This document shows, piece by piece, positions 18,047 through 26,426 of a stretch of DNA of 64,000 nucleotides (position 1 is its first letter; each line of letters begins with the position of its first letter). Source of the DNA: Pseudotamlana haliotis (GTDB taxonomy: Bacteria > Bacteroidota > Bacteroidia > Flavobacteriales > Flavobacteriaceae); the NCBI RefSeq assembly GCF_008806375.1, contig NZ_WAAT01000004.1:62215-126214 (forward strand). Reading direction: 5' to 3'. The notes beneath the pieces were generated by a model. The model saw only the letters and a program-made list of their open reading frames with translations, had not been told where the DNA came from and ran no database searches. Both the position numbers and the translations under genes were made by a program.

Positions 18047-18453
18047 ATATTAGAAGGCTGTAATGAAGAACGAATTAATTCTACGAACAAAATGTTTTGC
18101 ATTAGATTGTTGGTCCTTTTGTTTCAAAGTGCCTAAATCTAGAGAATATAATGCTTTTGTTAATCAGTTAATTAGAAGCTCAAGTTCTGTAGGAGCCAAT
18201 TATCGTGCAGCACAACGAGCAAAATCTACAGCTGATTTTATAAACAAATTAAAAATTGTTAAAGAGGAAGTGGATGAAAGTGTTTATTGGTTAGAAATTT
18301 TTCAAGAAGTTTTACCTGAACATGAAGAAGAGGTATTAAAACTTCAAAAAGAAGGAAAGGAATTATTAGCAATAACCGTAGCTTCAATTAACACCGCAAA
18401 GCGCAACCGACAACGAAAGTAACTTTTAATATTTTATATTTAACTTCTAATAT
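18047..18453. repeat. 10-bp inverted repeats flanking the four-helix-bundle gene
   Basis: ATATTAGAAG at 18047-18056 and its exact reverse complement CTTCTAATAT at 18444-18453 bracket the gene at 18063-18422. Related AT-rich words (GTTAGATATTAG, TTAACTTCTAATA) extend the similarity on each side. This looks like the boundary of an inserted module inside the his operon. Confidence 0.55.
18063..18422 (+). CDS. Four-helix-bundle protein of the 23S rRNA intervening-sequence family
   Basis: 119 residues. The pattern (CFALDCWSFCFKVPKSREYNAF, then LIRSSSSVGANYRAAQRAKS, then KLKIVKEEVDESVYWLEIF) is the S23/IVP family, encoded in intervening sequences of 23S rRNA and elsewhere as free-standing genes; related proteins act as accessory subunits of diversity-generating retroelements. 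The molecular role of stand-alone copies is unknown. It has no place in histidine synthesis yet sits in frame direction between hisH and hisA, with inverted repeats on both sides. Confidence 0.85.
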   Translation: MKNELILRTKCFALDCWSFCFKVPKSREYNAFVNQLIRSSSSVGANYRAAQRAKSTADFINKLKIVKEEVDESVYWLEIFQEVLPEHEEEVLKLQKEGKELLAITVASINTAKRNRQRK

Positions 18454-18495
18454 TTATTAACTAATAACCAGAAACAATTAACTAACAACCAACAG

Positions 18496-19230
18496 ATGAG
18501 AATAATCCCAGCCATAGACATTATAGACGGAAAATGTGTTCGTTTAACCAAAGGTGATTACGATACCAAAAAAGTATATAATGAAAATCCGCTTGAAGTT
18601 GCTAAAATGTTTGAAGCTTCAGGAATTGAGAATTTACATTTAGTAGATTTAGATGGTGCTAAGGCGCAACACATTGTTAACTATAAGGTGCTTGAGCAAA
18701 TTGCTTCAAAAACACGCTTAAAAATTGATTTTGGCGGTGGTTTAAAATCTGATGAAGATTTACATATTGCCTTTAATTCTGGAGCTAAACAAATTACTGG
18801 TGGTAGTATTGCGGTTAAAGACCGTGAAACTTTTGAAGGGTGGATTTCAAAATATGGCAGTGAAAAAATAATTTTAGGGGCAGATTCTAACGCCGGAAAA
18901 GTAGCTATTAGTGGCTGGCAGGAAGATAGTGAAGAAGAATTACTTCCGTTTATTAAAGGCTATCAGAAAAAAAGCATTAAATACGTGATTTGTACCGATA
19001 TTTCTAAAGATGGTATGCTAGAAGGGCCGTCGTTTGATTTATATAAGCAAATTATTTCAGAATGCTCAAACAGTAGTACCGGTCAGTCTATCAAATTAAT
19101 CGCTTCTGGTGGCATTTCAGAAATTGGTGAAATTCCGAAACTGAGAGATTTAGGCTGTGAAGGGGTTATTATAGGTAAAGCGATTTACGAAAATAGAATT
19201 AGCTTACATCAATTAGAAAGATACGTTTAG
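18496..19230 (+). CDS. hisA: HisA, phosphoribosylformimino-AICAR ribotide isomerase
   Basis: 244 residues, TIM barrel. The N-terminal catalytic Asp is in [14 protein letters not shown], with the phosphate-binding FGGGLKS and ASGGIS loops and the second Asp region [12 protein letters not shown]. It isomerises ProFAR to PRFAR. Closest paralogue in the window is hisF. Confidence 0.95.
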   Translation: MRIIPAIDIIDGKCVRLTKGDYDTKKVYNENPLEVAKMFEASGIENLHLVDLDGAKAQHIVNYKVLEQIASKTRLKIDFGGGLKSDEDLHIAFNSGAKQITGGSIAVKDRETFEGWISKYGSEKIILGADSNAGKVAISGWQEDSEEELLPFIKGYQKKSIKYVICTDISKDGMLEGPSFDLYKQIISECSNSSTGQSIKLIASGGISEIGEIPKLRDLGCEGVIIGKAIYENRISLHQLERYV

Positions 19231-19244
19231 AAGTATTGTTGTTT

Positions 19245-19304
19245 CTATTTCCGCGAAAGCAAAAATCTAATTAAAGCAGATAATGATTTCCACTTCGATG
19301 GAAA
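19245..19304. repeat. Paired palindromic repeat element in the hisA-hisF spacer
   Basis: The first half (19245-19268) is the inverted copy of 13715-13738 after hisG. The second half has TTTCCA (19287-19292) and TGGAAA (19299-19304) around CTTCGA. Reading the whole unit in reverse gives the same order of parts as the hisG-hisD element, so both are members of one repeat family. Confidence 0.75.
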
Positions 19305-19323
19305 CTCAAAAAAAAGAGATTAA

Positions 19324-20079
19324 ATGTTAACAAAACGAATTGTACCTTGTTTAGATATTAAAAACGGACGCACCGTAAAAGGGGTGAATTTCGTCGATTT
19401 GCGTGATGCAGGAGACCCTGTTGAATTAGCAAAACAATATGCTGAACATGGGGCTGATGAATTGGTGTTTTTAGATATTGCAGCAACTTTAGAAGGTAGA
19501 GGAACCACTCTAGATATGGTTTTACGTGTTGCCGAACAAGTCAATATTCCGTTTACAGTAGGCGGTGGTATTTCATCTGTTGAGCACGTCGATGCGCTAT
19601 TACAATGTGGTGCCGATAAGGTGTCTATAAATTCTTCAGCAGTAAAAAGACCAGAATTGGTAAACGAATTATCTAATAAATTTGGAAGTCAGTGTGTAGT
19701 TGTTGCTATAGACGCGAAACAAGTTGACGGCCAATGGAGAGTGCATTTAGCAGGAGGCAGTATTCCAACTGAAATTGACCTGTTTGAATGGGCTCAAGAA
19801 GTTGAACAACGTGGTGCCGGAGAAATTTTGTTTACTTCTATGAACCACGATGGTACTAAAAACGGCTTTGCCAACGAAGCTTTAGCAAAACTATCAGAGT
19901 TATTAAACATCCCAATTATTGCTTCTGGTGGTGCTGGAAATGTTCAGCATTTTATTGATACTTTTGTTGAAGGAAAATCTGATGCCGCTTTAGCCGCTAG
20001 TGTTTTTCATTTTGGTGAAATCCCAATCCCAGAATTAAAGAAAGAATTAAAACAAAATAATATTGAGGTTCGTTTATAA
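19324..20079 (+). CDS. hisF: HisF, cyclase subunit of imidazoleglycerol-phosphate synthase
   Basis: 251 residues, TIM barrel. Catalytic Asp in [12 protein letters not shown] and in VVAIDAK, plus VGGGISS and ASGGAG phosphate loops. It closes the imidazole ring using ammonia passed from HisH and releases AICAR. Normal length. Confidence 0.96.
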   Translation: MLTKRIVPCLDIKNGRTVKGVNFVDLRDAGDPVELAKQYAEHGADELVFLDIAATLEGRGTTLDMVLRVAEQVNIPFTVGGGISSVEHVDALLQCGADKVSINSSAVKRPELVNELSNKFGSQCVVVAIDAKQVDGQWRVHLAGGSIPTEIDLFEWAQEVEQRGAGEILFTSMNHDGTKNGFANEALAKLSELLNIPIIASGGAGNVQHFIDTFVEGKSDAALAASVFHFGEIPIPELKKELKQNNIEVRL

Positions 20080-20091
20080 ATGAATCTTATA

Positions 20092-20110
20092 TACTGAAGC
20101 TATTTCAGTA
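20092..20110. repeat. Palindrome between hisF and hisIE
   Basis: TACTGAA and TTCAGTA form a perfect 7-bp stem around GCTAT in the 49-bp spacer. It is unrelated in sequence to the other his palindromes, and lacks a T tract. Confidence 0.45.
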
Positions 20111-20128
20111 CTATAAAAAAGAAGAATC

Positions 20129-20722
20129 ATGACAATTAAATACGATGCACAAGGTTTAGTACCAGCCATTATTCAAGACGCAACAACAAGTAAAGTTTTA
20201 ATGTTGGGTTATATGAATGAAGAAGCTTATAAAAAAACTGTTGACACCAAACAGGTGACTTTTTTTAGCAGAAGTAAGCAACGTTTATGGACTAAAGGCG
20301 AAGAAAGCGGAAATGTTTTAAACCTTGTAAGTATAAAAAATGATTGCGATAATGATTCCCTCCTAATACAAGTCCATCCTGCAGGGCCTACTTGTCATAA
20401 GGGTACTGGAAACTGTTGGGGTGAAGAAAATAATTCAACGTATGGTTTCTTTTCAAATCTAGAAGATGTTATTGCTGAACGTGTCGCTAATAAAGATACT
20501 AACAAATCTTATGTGGCAAGCTTATTTTCAAAAGGCATCAATAAGGTGGCTCAAAAAGTAGGCGAGGAGGCCGTTGAAACCGTGATTGAAGCTATGGATA
20601 ATAACGATGAATTGTTTTTGTATGAATCGGCCGATTTGTTATTCCATTATTTGATGCTACTTCAGGCTAAAGGTTTTACGTTAAAAGATATTGAAGCGGA
20701 GCTAAAAGGTAGACATAAGTAA
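20129..20722 (+). CDS. hisIE: HisIE, phosphoribosyl-AMP cyclohydrolase / phosphoribosyl-ATP pyrophosphatase
   Basis: 197 residues in two domains. HisI (about 1-110) has MLGYMNEEAY, the Cys/Asp motif NDCDNDSLL and HPAGPTCHKGTGNCW, which bind zinc. HisE (about 110-197) has the pyrophosphatase helices KVGEEAVETVIEA. Catalyses steps 2 and 3 of the pathway and completes the set of his enzymes in this operon. Confidence 0.95.
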   Translation: MTIKYDAQGLVPAIIQDATTSKVLMLGYMNEEAYKKTVDTKQVTFFSRSKQRLWTKGEESGNVLNLVSIKNDCDNDSLLIQVHPAGPTCHKGTGNCWGEENNSTYGFFSNLEDVIAERVANKDTNKSYVASLFSKGINKVAQKVGEEAVETVIEAMDNNDELFLYESADLLFHYLMLLQAKGFTLKDIEAELKGRHK

Positions 20723-20731
20723 TTTTTCGGT

Positions 20732-21508
20732 TTGAAAAAGTATTTCTACGTTTTTAATATTCAATATTTAGGGTACCGTTTTCACGGATGGCAAAAACAA
20801 CCAGATGTGAAAACTTTACATTTGATGGTAGACAGAACCTTAAATTATATTTTAGAAGGTAAAAAGTTTAAAAGTTTAAGTTCAGGACGTACGGATGCCA
20901 TGGTTTCAGCGGAATGTGCTGCTTTTGAGCTTTTTGTTCATGAGCCTATTGAAGACCAAGAGGCGTTTTTAGAATTATTCAATTACAACCTTCCTCAAGA
21001 TATTCGTGCCTTAAGTATACGTGAAGTTGATGAGAAATTCAACATCATCAATAATTCCAAAATCAAGGAATATCTTTATTTGTTCACATTTGGAGAAAAA
21101 TGCCATCCTTTTTGTGCGCCAATCATGACAACGATTTTGGATGATTTAGATATTGAACTCATGAAAGCCGGGGCAAAACTCTTTCAAGGGGAGCATTATG
21201 TGAAATCATATTGTTATAAACCTACTGATAACGGGATTTATAATAGAGAGATTCTAACCTGTGAAATCGTAGAAAACACCATTTATACCGCCAATTATTT
21301 TCCAAAGCAATCTTATATTTTACGAGTTCGAGGTAAGGGCTTTATGCGAAATCAAATCCGTTTAATGATGGGAACCTTAATTGATTTGGGTAAGGGCAAA
21401 CTCACGTTAGAGGATATTCGAGTGAGCTTACTCCAAGATAGCACGGTTAAAATGAATTATATTGCCCCAGCTTCCGGGCTTATTTTAAATAAAATTGACT
21501 TTATTTAA
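20732..21508 (+). CDS. TruA-family tRNA pseudouridine synthase, divergent
   Basis: 258 residues from TTG 20732, 9 bp after hisIE. The fold markers of TruA are present (YLGYRFHGWQKQPDVKT, then SGRTDAMVSAE, KEYLYLF and RGKGFMRNQIRLMMG). The catalytic motif, usually GRTDAGVHA, reads GRTDAMVSA; the catalytic Asp is kept but following residues differ. It is therefore probably a second TruA-type enzyme with another target. Co-transcription with his genes recalls the coupling of TruA-type modification to his attenuation in enterobacteria, but whether that holds here is not shown. Confidence 0.75.
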   Translation: MKKYFYVFNIQYLGYRFHGWQKQPDVKTLHLMVDRTLNYILEGKKFKSLSSGRTDAMVSAECAAFELFVHEPIEDQEAFLELFNYNLPQDIRALSIREVDEKFNIINNSKIKEYLYLFTFGEKCHPFCAPIMTTILDDLDIELMKAGAKLFQGEHYVKSYCYKPTDNGIYNREILTCEIVENTIYTANYFPKQSYILRVRGKGFMRNQIRLMMGTLIDLGKGKLTLEDIRVSLLQDSTVKMNYIAPASGLILNKIDFI

Positions 21509-21848
21509 TTCTTCTCACATCACTTATATTTACTCAAACCATTTATCGCATGGTACAAATATATTCAGTTCTTAAAAGTGGTAATAAAGTTTTATATTAA
21601 GGCAAAATAGACCTTACAAAGATACATATTAGGTGTTTGAAAAAATAAATTAAACTTTAAACAACTGAATGCTAGTAGTTTAAATTGATTTTACAGAAGC
21701 CAAAGAGGAAATGAGTCAACATTAATATATATGAGGTAAAGTTTGTTTCTGACTGTAAGATATATTTTACTAACTTTATAAATGTAAAAAAATAGCTATT
21801 TAGTTATTTAGTATACAGTTATTTATTAACACTTAAAAATCAAAAATT
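21509..21848. other. 340-bp noncoding gap
   Basis: AT-rich. I find no gene, strong hairpin or repeat. TAACTTTA at 21771-21778 is a one-mismatch form of the -7 box and could serve the small membrane protein at 21849. Confidence 0.5.
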
Positions 21849-22010
21849 ATGTTACGTTGGACAATCACATTTGTTATTATTGCTTTAATAGCCGGAGTTT
21901 TAGGCTTTGGTGGAATTGCAGGAGCATCAGCAGGTATTGCTAAAATATGTTTCTACATATTTATTATATTATTTGTTATCTCTTTATTGAGAGGTATAGT
22001 GAAAAAATAA
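21849..22010 (+). CDS. Small DUF1328 (YtjA-like) membrane protein
   Basis: 53 residues: [20 protein letters not shown], then [13 protein letters not shown], then a second hydrophobic helix and LLRGIVKK. Two membrane helices joined by a Gly/Ala turn, with the MLRW start and G-rich centre typical of DUF1328. Family function is unknown; members are often linked to stress conditions. An A-rich sequence precedes the ATG. It is 112 bp upstream of a small acidic lipoprotein. Confidence 0.85.
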   Translation: MLRWTITFVIIALIAGVLGFGGIAGASAGIAKICFYIFIILFVISLLRGIVKK

Positions 22011-22122
22011 AAACGTTAATTACTTATTGTTAGCGAATAATAATGAATAAAAAAAGTTCTTTTCTGAACATAATAAGAAGAGGATCAAATATTACACATT
22101 TTAATAATCAAACTTTAAAATT

Positions 22123-22308
22123 ATGAAAAAAACCATATTAGCACTGGCCTTATTATTTACAGTATCTACTGTATTTACAGGTTGTAGAGAAGAAAAAAGT
22201 ACAGGAGAAAAAATTGAAGAAGCTGCTGAAGATACGGGAGATGCTATTGAAGATGCTGCAGATGATGTTGGCGATGCCGTAGATGACGTTGTTGACGAGG
22301 TAGATTAA
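22123..22308 (+). CDS. Small acidic lipoprotein
   Basis: 61 residues. A lipoprotein signal with lipobox FTGC (Cys21) is followed by a short acidic tail containing repeated GDAIEDAADDV-type segments (near residues 38-60). The tail would form an amphipathic, very acidic helix or remain extended outside the membrane. No named family is recognised. It follows the DUF1328 gene and precedes a strong terminator, so both may belong to an envelope stress unit. Confidence 0.75.
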   Translation: MKKTILALALLFTVSTVFTGCREEKSTGEKIEEAAEDTGDAIEDAADDVGDAVDDVVDEVD

Positions 22309-22358
22309 TCCTGCTTAACACAATATCATGTTGAATTTTCAATGTGAAAACTAATACG

Positions 22359-22386
22359 AAAAGCTCTGAGTTACTCAGGGCTTTTT
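22359..22386 (+). terminator. Rho-independent terminator after the acidic lipoprotein
   Basis: AAAGCTCTGAG pairs with CTCAGGGCTTT (one G-U) around TTA, followed by Ts. It lies 50 bp after the lipoprotein stop. Confidence 0.8.
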
Positions 22387-22416
22387 GTATTTTAGATACT
22401 AATTAAAAATGATACC

Positions 22417-23097
22417 ATGAGCCTAACAGTACCAAAGTCTGTTTTTACATTCTTCAATAGATTAGAAAAAAATAATAATCGAGAATGGTTTAATGAACAT
22501 AAACCAGAATTTAAAGCCATTGAAAAAGAGGTGAAAGCCTTTTACCAGGCTATTTATGAAGATTTAAATATTCATGATGATATTGACAGGCTTAAAATAT
22601 TTAGAATTTACCGTGATGTACGCTTTTCAAAAAACAAATTACCCTATAAAACCCATTTTGGAGGTTCTTTTCATAGAACTAAACCACGATTAAGAGGTGG
22701 TTATTACCTCCAGATTCAGCCCAATAATGAAAGCTTTATTGCTGCTGGATTTTGGGACCCCGCTAAAGAAGATTTACTAAGAATTAGAAAAGAATTTGAA
22801 ATAGATGATGCTGAAATTCGTGAAATTATTGAAGATAAAAACTTTCAATCTGATTGGGGTGAACTTGTTGGTGATCAGGTTAAAACAGCACCTAAAGGCT
22901 TTAGTAAAGACCATAAATCTATTGACTTAATAAGAAAAAAGCAATTTATTTTTGTAAAAAAGTTTACAGACTCTGAAGTTTTAGCTCCTAATTTTAGAGC
23001 TGAAATTGCCCGTTCATTTAAAACCATACGCCCATATTTTGATTATATGAGCGCCGTTTTAACTACAGATTTAAATGGTGTTTCAACTATTGATTAA
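22417..23097 (+). CDS. DUF2461 domain protein
   Basis: 226 residues matching DUF2461 (TIGR02453): FFNRLEKNNNREWFNEHKPEF at the N-terminus, RIYRDVRFSKNKLPYKTHFGG in the middle, and GYYLQIQPNNESFIAAGFW. The function of the family is unknown. Its stop codon overlaps that of the convergent gene in the shared palindrome TTAA. Confidence 0.88.
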   Translation: MSLTVPKSVFTFFNRLEKNNNREWFNEHKPEFKAIEKEVKAFYQAIYEDLNIHDDIDRLKIFRIYRDVRFSKNKLPYKTHFGGSFHRTKPRLRGGYYLQIQPNNESFIAAGFWDPAKEDLLRIRKEFEIDDAEIREIIEDKNFQSDWGELVGDQVKTAPKGFSKDHKSIDLIRKKQFIFVKKFTDSEVLAPNFRAEIARSFKTIRPYFDYMSAVLTTDLNGVSTID

Positions 23098-23510
23098 ACC
23101 GCCTCTAGTAGCTCTGGTTTTTCAAAAAGTTGAATCTGGCTCAATAAACGTTCTTTAACCAAATTCATCATACGTTTGTTTAGTGCTGATGAATTTTCAA
23201 TGTAAGTATGATATTCTTCAACTGTAAATTGGCCAATAATCATACCTTTCATTGAATTTCTAAGTTTCATATCCCTTTGAATCGCATTCTCTATGTAAGA
23301 CATGCGCTTTTCTAAAGTGTAATCATGAAAAACAGATTTGTGTTTTCTAATGTAATTCTTAAAAACTTCTACAAGTAAATCATTTTGAAGCTTGATGATT
23401 GGTCTTAGAACTAAATTTTGAAAACGCTCATCGCGACTCATGTTTTCTTTAATTGTTTCGCCTAAAATCTCAGGTCGAATATTAGTCAGATTGGATTGTC
23501 TAGTGTTCAT
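23094..23510 (-). CDS. Conserved helical protein of Flavobacteriia, unknown function
   Basis: 138 residues, predicted all-helical, with no signal peptide or metal motif. Conserved-looking core: ENMSRDERFQNLVLRPIIKL, then FTVEEYHTYIENSSALNKRM. I recall similar proteins carrying the label glyoxalase in databases, but none of the vicinal-oxygen-chelate fold features are visible, so I leave it unnamed. Convergent with DUF2461, sharing TTAA as overlapping stop codons. Confidence 0.65.
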   Translation of the reverse strand: MNTRQSNLTNIRPEILGETIKENMSRDERFQNLVLRPIIKLQNDLLVEVFKNYIRKHKSVFHDYTLEKRMSYIENAIQRDMKLRNSMKGMIIGQFTVEEYHTYIENSSALNKRMMNLVKERLLSQIQLFEKPELLEAV

Positions 23511-23747
23511 TTTTTGGAGATTTTACTTAAAAGTAGAGATTATTAGAGTTGTTGATATTAAATTAACTTTATACTTATCAACGAGTTTATTAACATTGAA
23601 GAATTCCTTACCTTTATGAACTTAAAAAAACAAGCCTCTTTTCGTCTTAATTTTTTGTGCAAAAACAGTCTTTTTTGTGACATGGGAGAAGAAGTATAAA
23701 CGGGAAGAAAACTATTAAAAATAAAAATTAACACTTAATAATTATTC

Positions 23748-24134
23748 ATGAATTTTCACACGAGAAAATGGATTAAACCTGAAGACTTAAATGCCAACGG
23801 CACCTTATTTGGAGGTCGATTATTAGATTGGATTGATGAAGAAGCGGCGCTTTATACCATCATCCAATTAGAGAACCAGAAAGTGGTTACAAAATACATT
23901 AGTGAAATCGATTTTAAAGCCTCAGCAAGGCAAGGGGACATCATTGAAATAGGTATCACACCAGTTAAATTTGGAAGCGCCTCATTAACTTTAAGTTGCG
24001 AGGTTCGAAATAAAATGACCAGAGAAACCATTATTACCATTTCTAACATTGTTATGGTGAATTTAGGGCCTGACGGAAAGGCTAAGGCTCATGGTAAAAC
24101 TGAGGTAGAATACGTTAAGGATAGACTACAATAG
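23748..24134 (+). CDS. Acyl-CoA thioesterase, hotdog fold (YciA-like)
   Basis: 128 residues. NANGTLFGGRLLDWIDEEAAL is the hotdog helix motif with the conserved Asn and Asp used in acyl-CoA hydrolysis, followed by the strands DFKASARQGDIIEIG and FGSASLTLSCEV. A single domain of YciA/Them size. A hairpin TAGAATTG/CAATTCTA (24132-24162) overlaps the stop codon. Confidence 0.85.
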   Translation: MNFHTRKWIKPEDLNANGTLFGGRLLDWIDEEAALYTIIQLENQKVVTKYISEIDFKASARQGDIIEIGITPVKFGSASLTLSCEVRNKMTRETIITISNIVMVNLGPDGKAKAHGKTEVEYVKDRLQ

Positions 24135-24233
24135 AATTGTTTAAAAAAAACAATCAATTCTAAGTATTTGTTGAATAAAATTCAATTTATATTCTATCCA
24201 CTATCAATTTTATAAAAATTAAATAACAAAGGC

Positions 24234-24320
24234 GCTTTAAGTTTTTAATAAATGTAATAAAACATAAATTTGTAAGCCTTTTTATAGGGTAATAAGGCTT
24301 TATACAGCTAAGCTTAAAGC
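24234..24320 (+). promoter_or_regulatory. leu operon promoter and leader with overlapping inverted repeats
   Basis: TAAATTTG (24265-24272) is a perfect -7 box. AAGCCTT (24274-24280) and AAGGCTT (24294-24300) form an inverted repeat over the expected start of transcription. GCTTTAAG (24234-24241) is the exact reverse complement of CTTAAAGC (24313-24320), and GCTTTA (24298-24303) can also pair with TAAAGC. No leader peptide rich in Leu and no T-tailed terminator is seen, so an operator is more likely than an attenuator. Confidence 0.4.
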
Positions 24321-24345
24321 AATTTTAATAGAAAATATATTATTT

Positions 24346-25740
24346 ATGAGTAAGTCATTGTTTGACAAAGTGTGGGATTCACATGTTGTAAGAAAAATTG
24401 AAGATGGTCCAGATGTATTTTATATCGATCGTCATTTAATTCATGAAGTAACAAGTCCTGTAGCATTTGTTGGCTTAAAAAGTAGAGGTTTAAGTGTATT
24501 GTATCCTGAGCGTACATTTGCAGTTGCCGATCACAATACCCCTACAATAAACCAACATTTACCTGTTCAAGATCCGTTATCTGCTAATCAATTAAAAACA
24601 TTAGAAAATAACGCTAATGAATACGGTATTAGCCACTGGGGATTAGGTCACGAAAATAATGGTATTGTTCACGTAGTAGGACCAGAAAATGGTATTACAC
24701 TTCCAGGTGCTACCATTGTTTGTGGAGATTCACATACATCAACACATGGTGCTTTTGGTGCGATTGCCTTTGGTATTGGTACATCAGAAGTTGAAATGGT
24801 TTTAACCACACAATGTATCATGCAGCCTAAGCCTAAGAAAATGCGTATTAACATCAACGGAACTCTAAATAAAGGGGTTACTCCAAAAGATGTTGGTTTA
24901 TATATTATTTCTCAATTAACAACTTCTGGTGCAACTGGTTATTTTGTTGAATACGCTGGTGATGTTTTTGAAAACATGTCTATGGAAGGTCGTATGACTG
25001 TTTGTAACTTATCTATTGAGATGGGTGCTCGTGGTGGTATGATTGCTCCAGATGAAAAGACATTTGAATATATTAAAGGCCGTGCCATGACGCCTAAAGG
25101 AGCTGATTGGGATACAGCCATGGAATATTGGAAGACTTTAAAATCTGACGAAGATGCTACTTTTGATAAAGAAGTAACTTATAATGCTGGAGATATCGAA
25201 CCTATGATTACATATGGTACAAATCCAGGTATGGGGATGGGAATTTCAAAAAACATTCCATCTGCAGAATCAGTAGAAGGTGGTAAAGCAACTTACGACA
25301 AGTCTTTAGCTTACATGGGCTATTCTGAAAGCGAACAAATGATTGGTAAGAAAATCGACTATGTATTTATCGGTTCTTGTACTAATGGGCGTATTGAAGA
25401 TTTCCGTGCATTTGCATCGATTGTAAAAGGAAGACAAAAAGCAGATAATGTAACAGCTTGGTTAGTTCCAGGATCACATGTTGTAGAAGCTAAAATTAAG
25501 GAAGAAGGTTTGTTAGATATTTTTGAAGAAGCTGGTTTCGTTTTAAGAGAACCTGGTTGTTCGGCTTGTTTAGCTATGAATGACGATAAAGTACCTGCTG
25601 GGAAATATGCAGTAAGTACGTCTAATAGAAACTTTGAAGGTCGTCAAGGTCCTGGTTCAAGAACCTTATTAGCGAGTCCTTTAGTGGCTGCCGCAGCTGC
25701 TGTGACAGGCGTTGTGACTGACCCTAGAGAACTTTTATAA
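24346..25740 (+). CDS. leuC: LeuC, 3-isopropylmalate dehydratase large subunit
   Basis: 464 residues, aconitase superfamily. Cysteine ligands of the 4Fe-4S cluster lie in IGSCTNGR and [11 protein letters not shown]. It isomerises 2- to 3-isopropylmalate with LeuD, and in many bacteria also converts citramalate to 3-methylmalate. First gene of leuCD-leuA/cimA-leuB. Confidence 0.96.
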   Translation: MSKSLFDKVWDSHVVRKIEDGPDVFYIDRHLIHEVTSPVAFVGLKSRGLSVLYPERTFAVADHNTPTINQHLPVQDPLSANQLKTLENNANEYGISHWGLGHENNGIVHVVGPENGITLPGATIVCGDSHTSTHGAFGAIAFGIGTSEVEMVLTTQCIMQPKPKKMRININGTLNKGVTPKDVGLYIISQLTTSGATGYFVEYAGDVFENMSMEGRMTVCNLSIEMGARGGMIAPDEKTFEYIKGRAMTPKGADWDTAMEYWKTLKSDEDATFDKEVTYNAGDIEPMITYGTNPGMGMGISKNIPSAESVEGGKATYDKSLAYMGYSESEQMIGKKIDYVFIGSCTNGRIEDFRAFASIVKGRQKADNVTAWLVPGSHVVEAKIKEEGLLDIFEEAGFVLREPGCSACLAMNDDKVPAGKYAVSTSNRNFEGRQGPGSRTLLASPLVAAAAAVTGVVTDPRELL

Positions 25741-25826
25741 TTAATAATTAACGATGAATAGTTGAAAAATAAAGTAAAGGATTTAAAACTTTTCAATTTT
25801 AACTATTCACTTTTAACTTAAAAATA

Positions 25827-26423
25827 ATGGCTTACGATAAATTTACAACACTAACAAGTACTGCAGTTCCTTTACCAATAGAGAATGTAGATACTGATCA
25901 AATTATACCAGCACGTTTTCTTAAAGCAACAACGCGTGATGGATTTGGAGATAACTTATTTCGCGATTGGAGATATAATGGTGACGATTCACCAAAACAA
26001 GATTTCGTATTAAACAACCCAATTTATAGCGGTAAAATCCTTTTAGGAGGTAAGAACTTTGGTTCTGGTTCTTCTAGAGAGCATGCAGCTTGGGCAGTTT
26101 ACGATTATGGTTTCCGTTGTGTCGTTTCTAGTTTCTTCGCAGATATTTTTAAAAATAACTGTCTAAATATTGGGGTATTGCCAGTACAAATTTCTCCTGA
26201 ATTTTTGAATGAGATTTTTGAAGCGGTTTATGAAGACCCTAAAACAGAATTAGTAATCGATTTGGAAGCACAAACGATCACATTACCGTCATCTGGAACT
26301 CAAGAATCATTTGACATTAACGGTTACAAAAAAGGTAACATGTTAAATGGTTTTGATGATATTGATTACTTACAAAGCATGAAAGGTGAGATAGAAACTT
26401 TCACAGAATCACGCCCTTTCTAG
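25827..26423 (+). CDS. leuD: LeuD, 3-isopropylmalate dehydratase small subunit
   Basis: 198 residues. NVDTDQIIPARFLKAT at the N-terminus and the substrate-recognition loop GGKNFGSGSSREHAAWA are typical. Partner of LeuC. It ends 3 bp before the next gene, so the two are translationally close. Confidence 0.96.
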   Translation: MAYDKFTTLTSTAVPLPIENVDTDQIIPARFLKATTRDGFGDNLFRDWRYNGDDSPKQDFVLNNPIYSGKILLGGKNFGSGSSREHAAWAVYDYGFRCVVSSFFADIFKNNCLNIGVLPVQISPEFLNEIFEAVYEDPKTELVIDLEAQTITLPSSGTQESFDINGYKKGNMLNGFDDIDYLQSMKGEIETFTESRPF

Positions 26424-26426
26424 AGC

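Noticed and set aside
21541-21600. A 16-codon frame beginning MVQIYSV
   Set aside because: No convincing ribosome-binding context, no recognisable composition and no downstream attenuator-type hairpin.
23094-23510. Glyoxalase function for the helical protein
   Set aside because: No metal-binding or beta-alpha-beta-beta-beta features; the label appears unsupported by the sequence.
24132-24162. Terminator after the thioesterase
   Set aside because: The hairpin overlaps the stop codon and has an A-rich loop but no following T tract.
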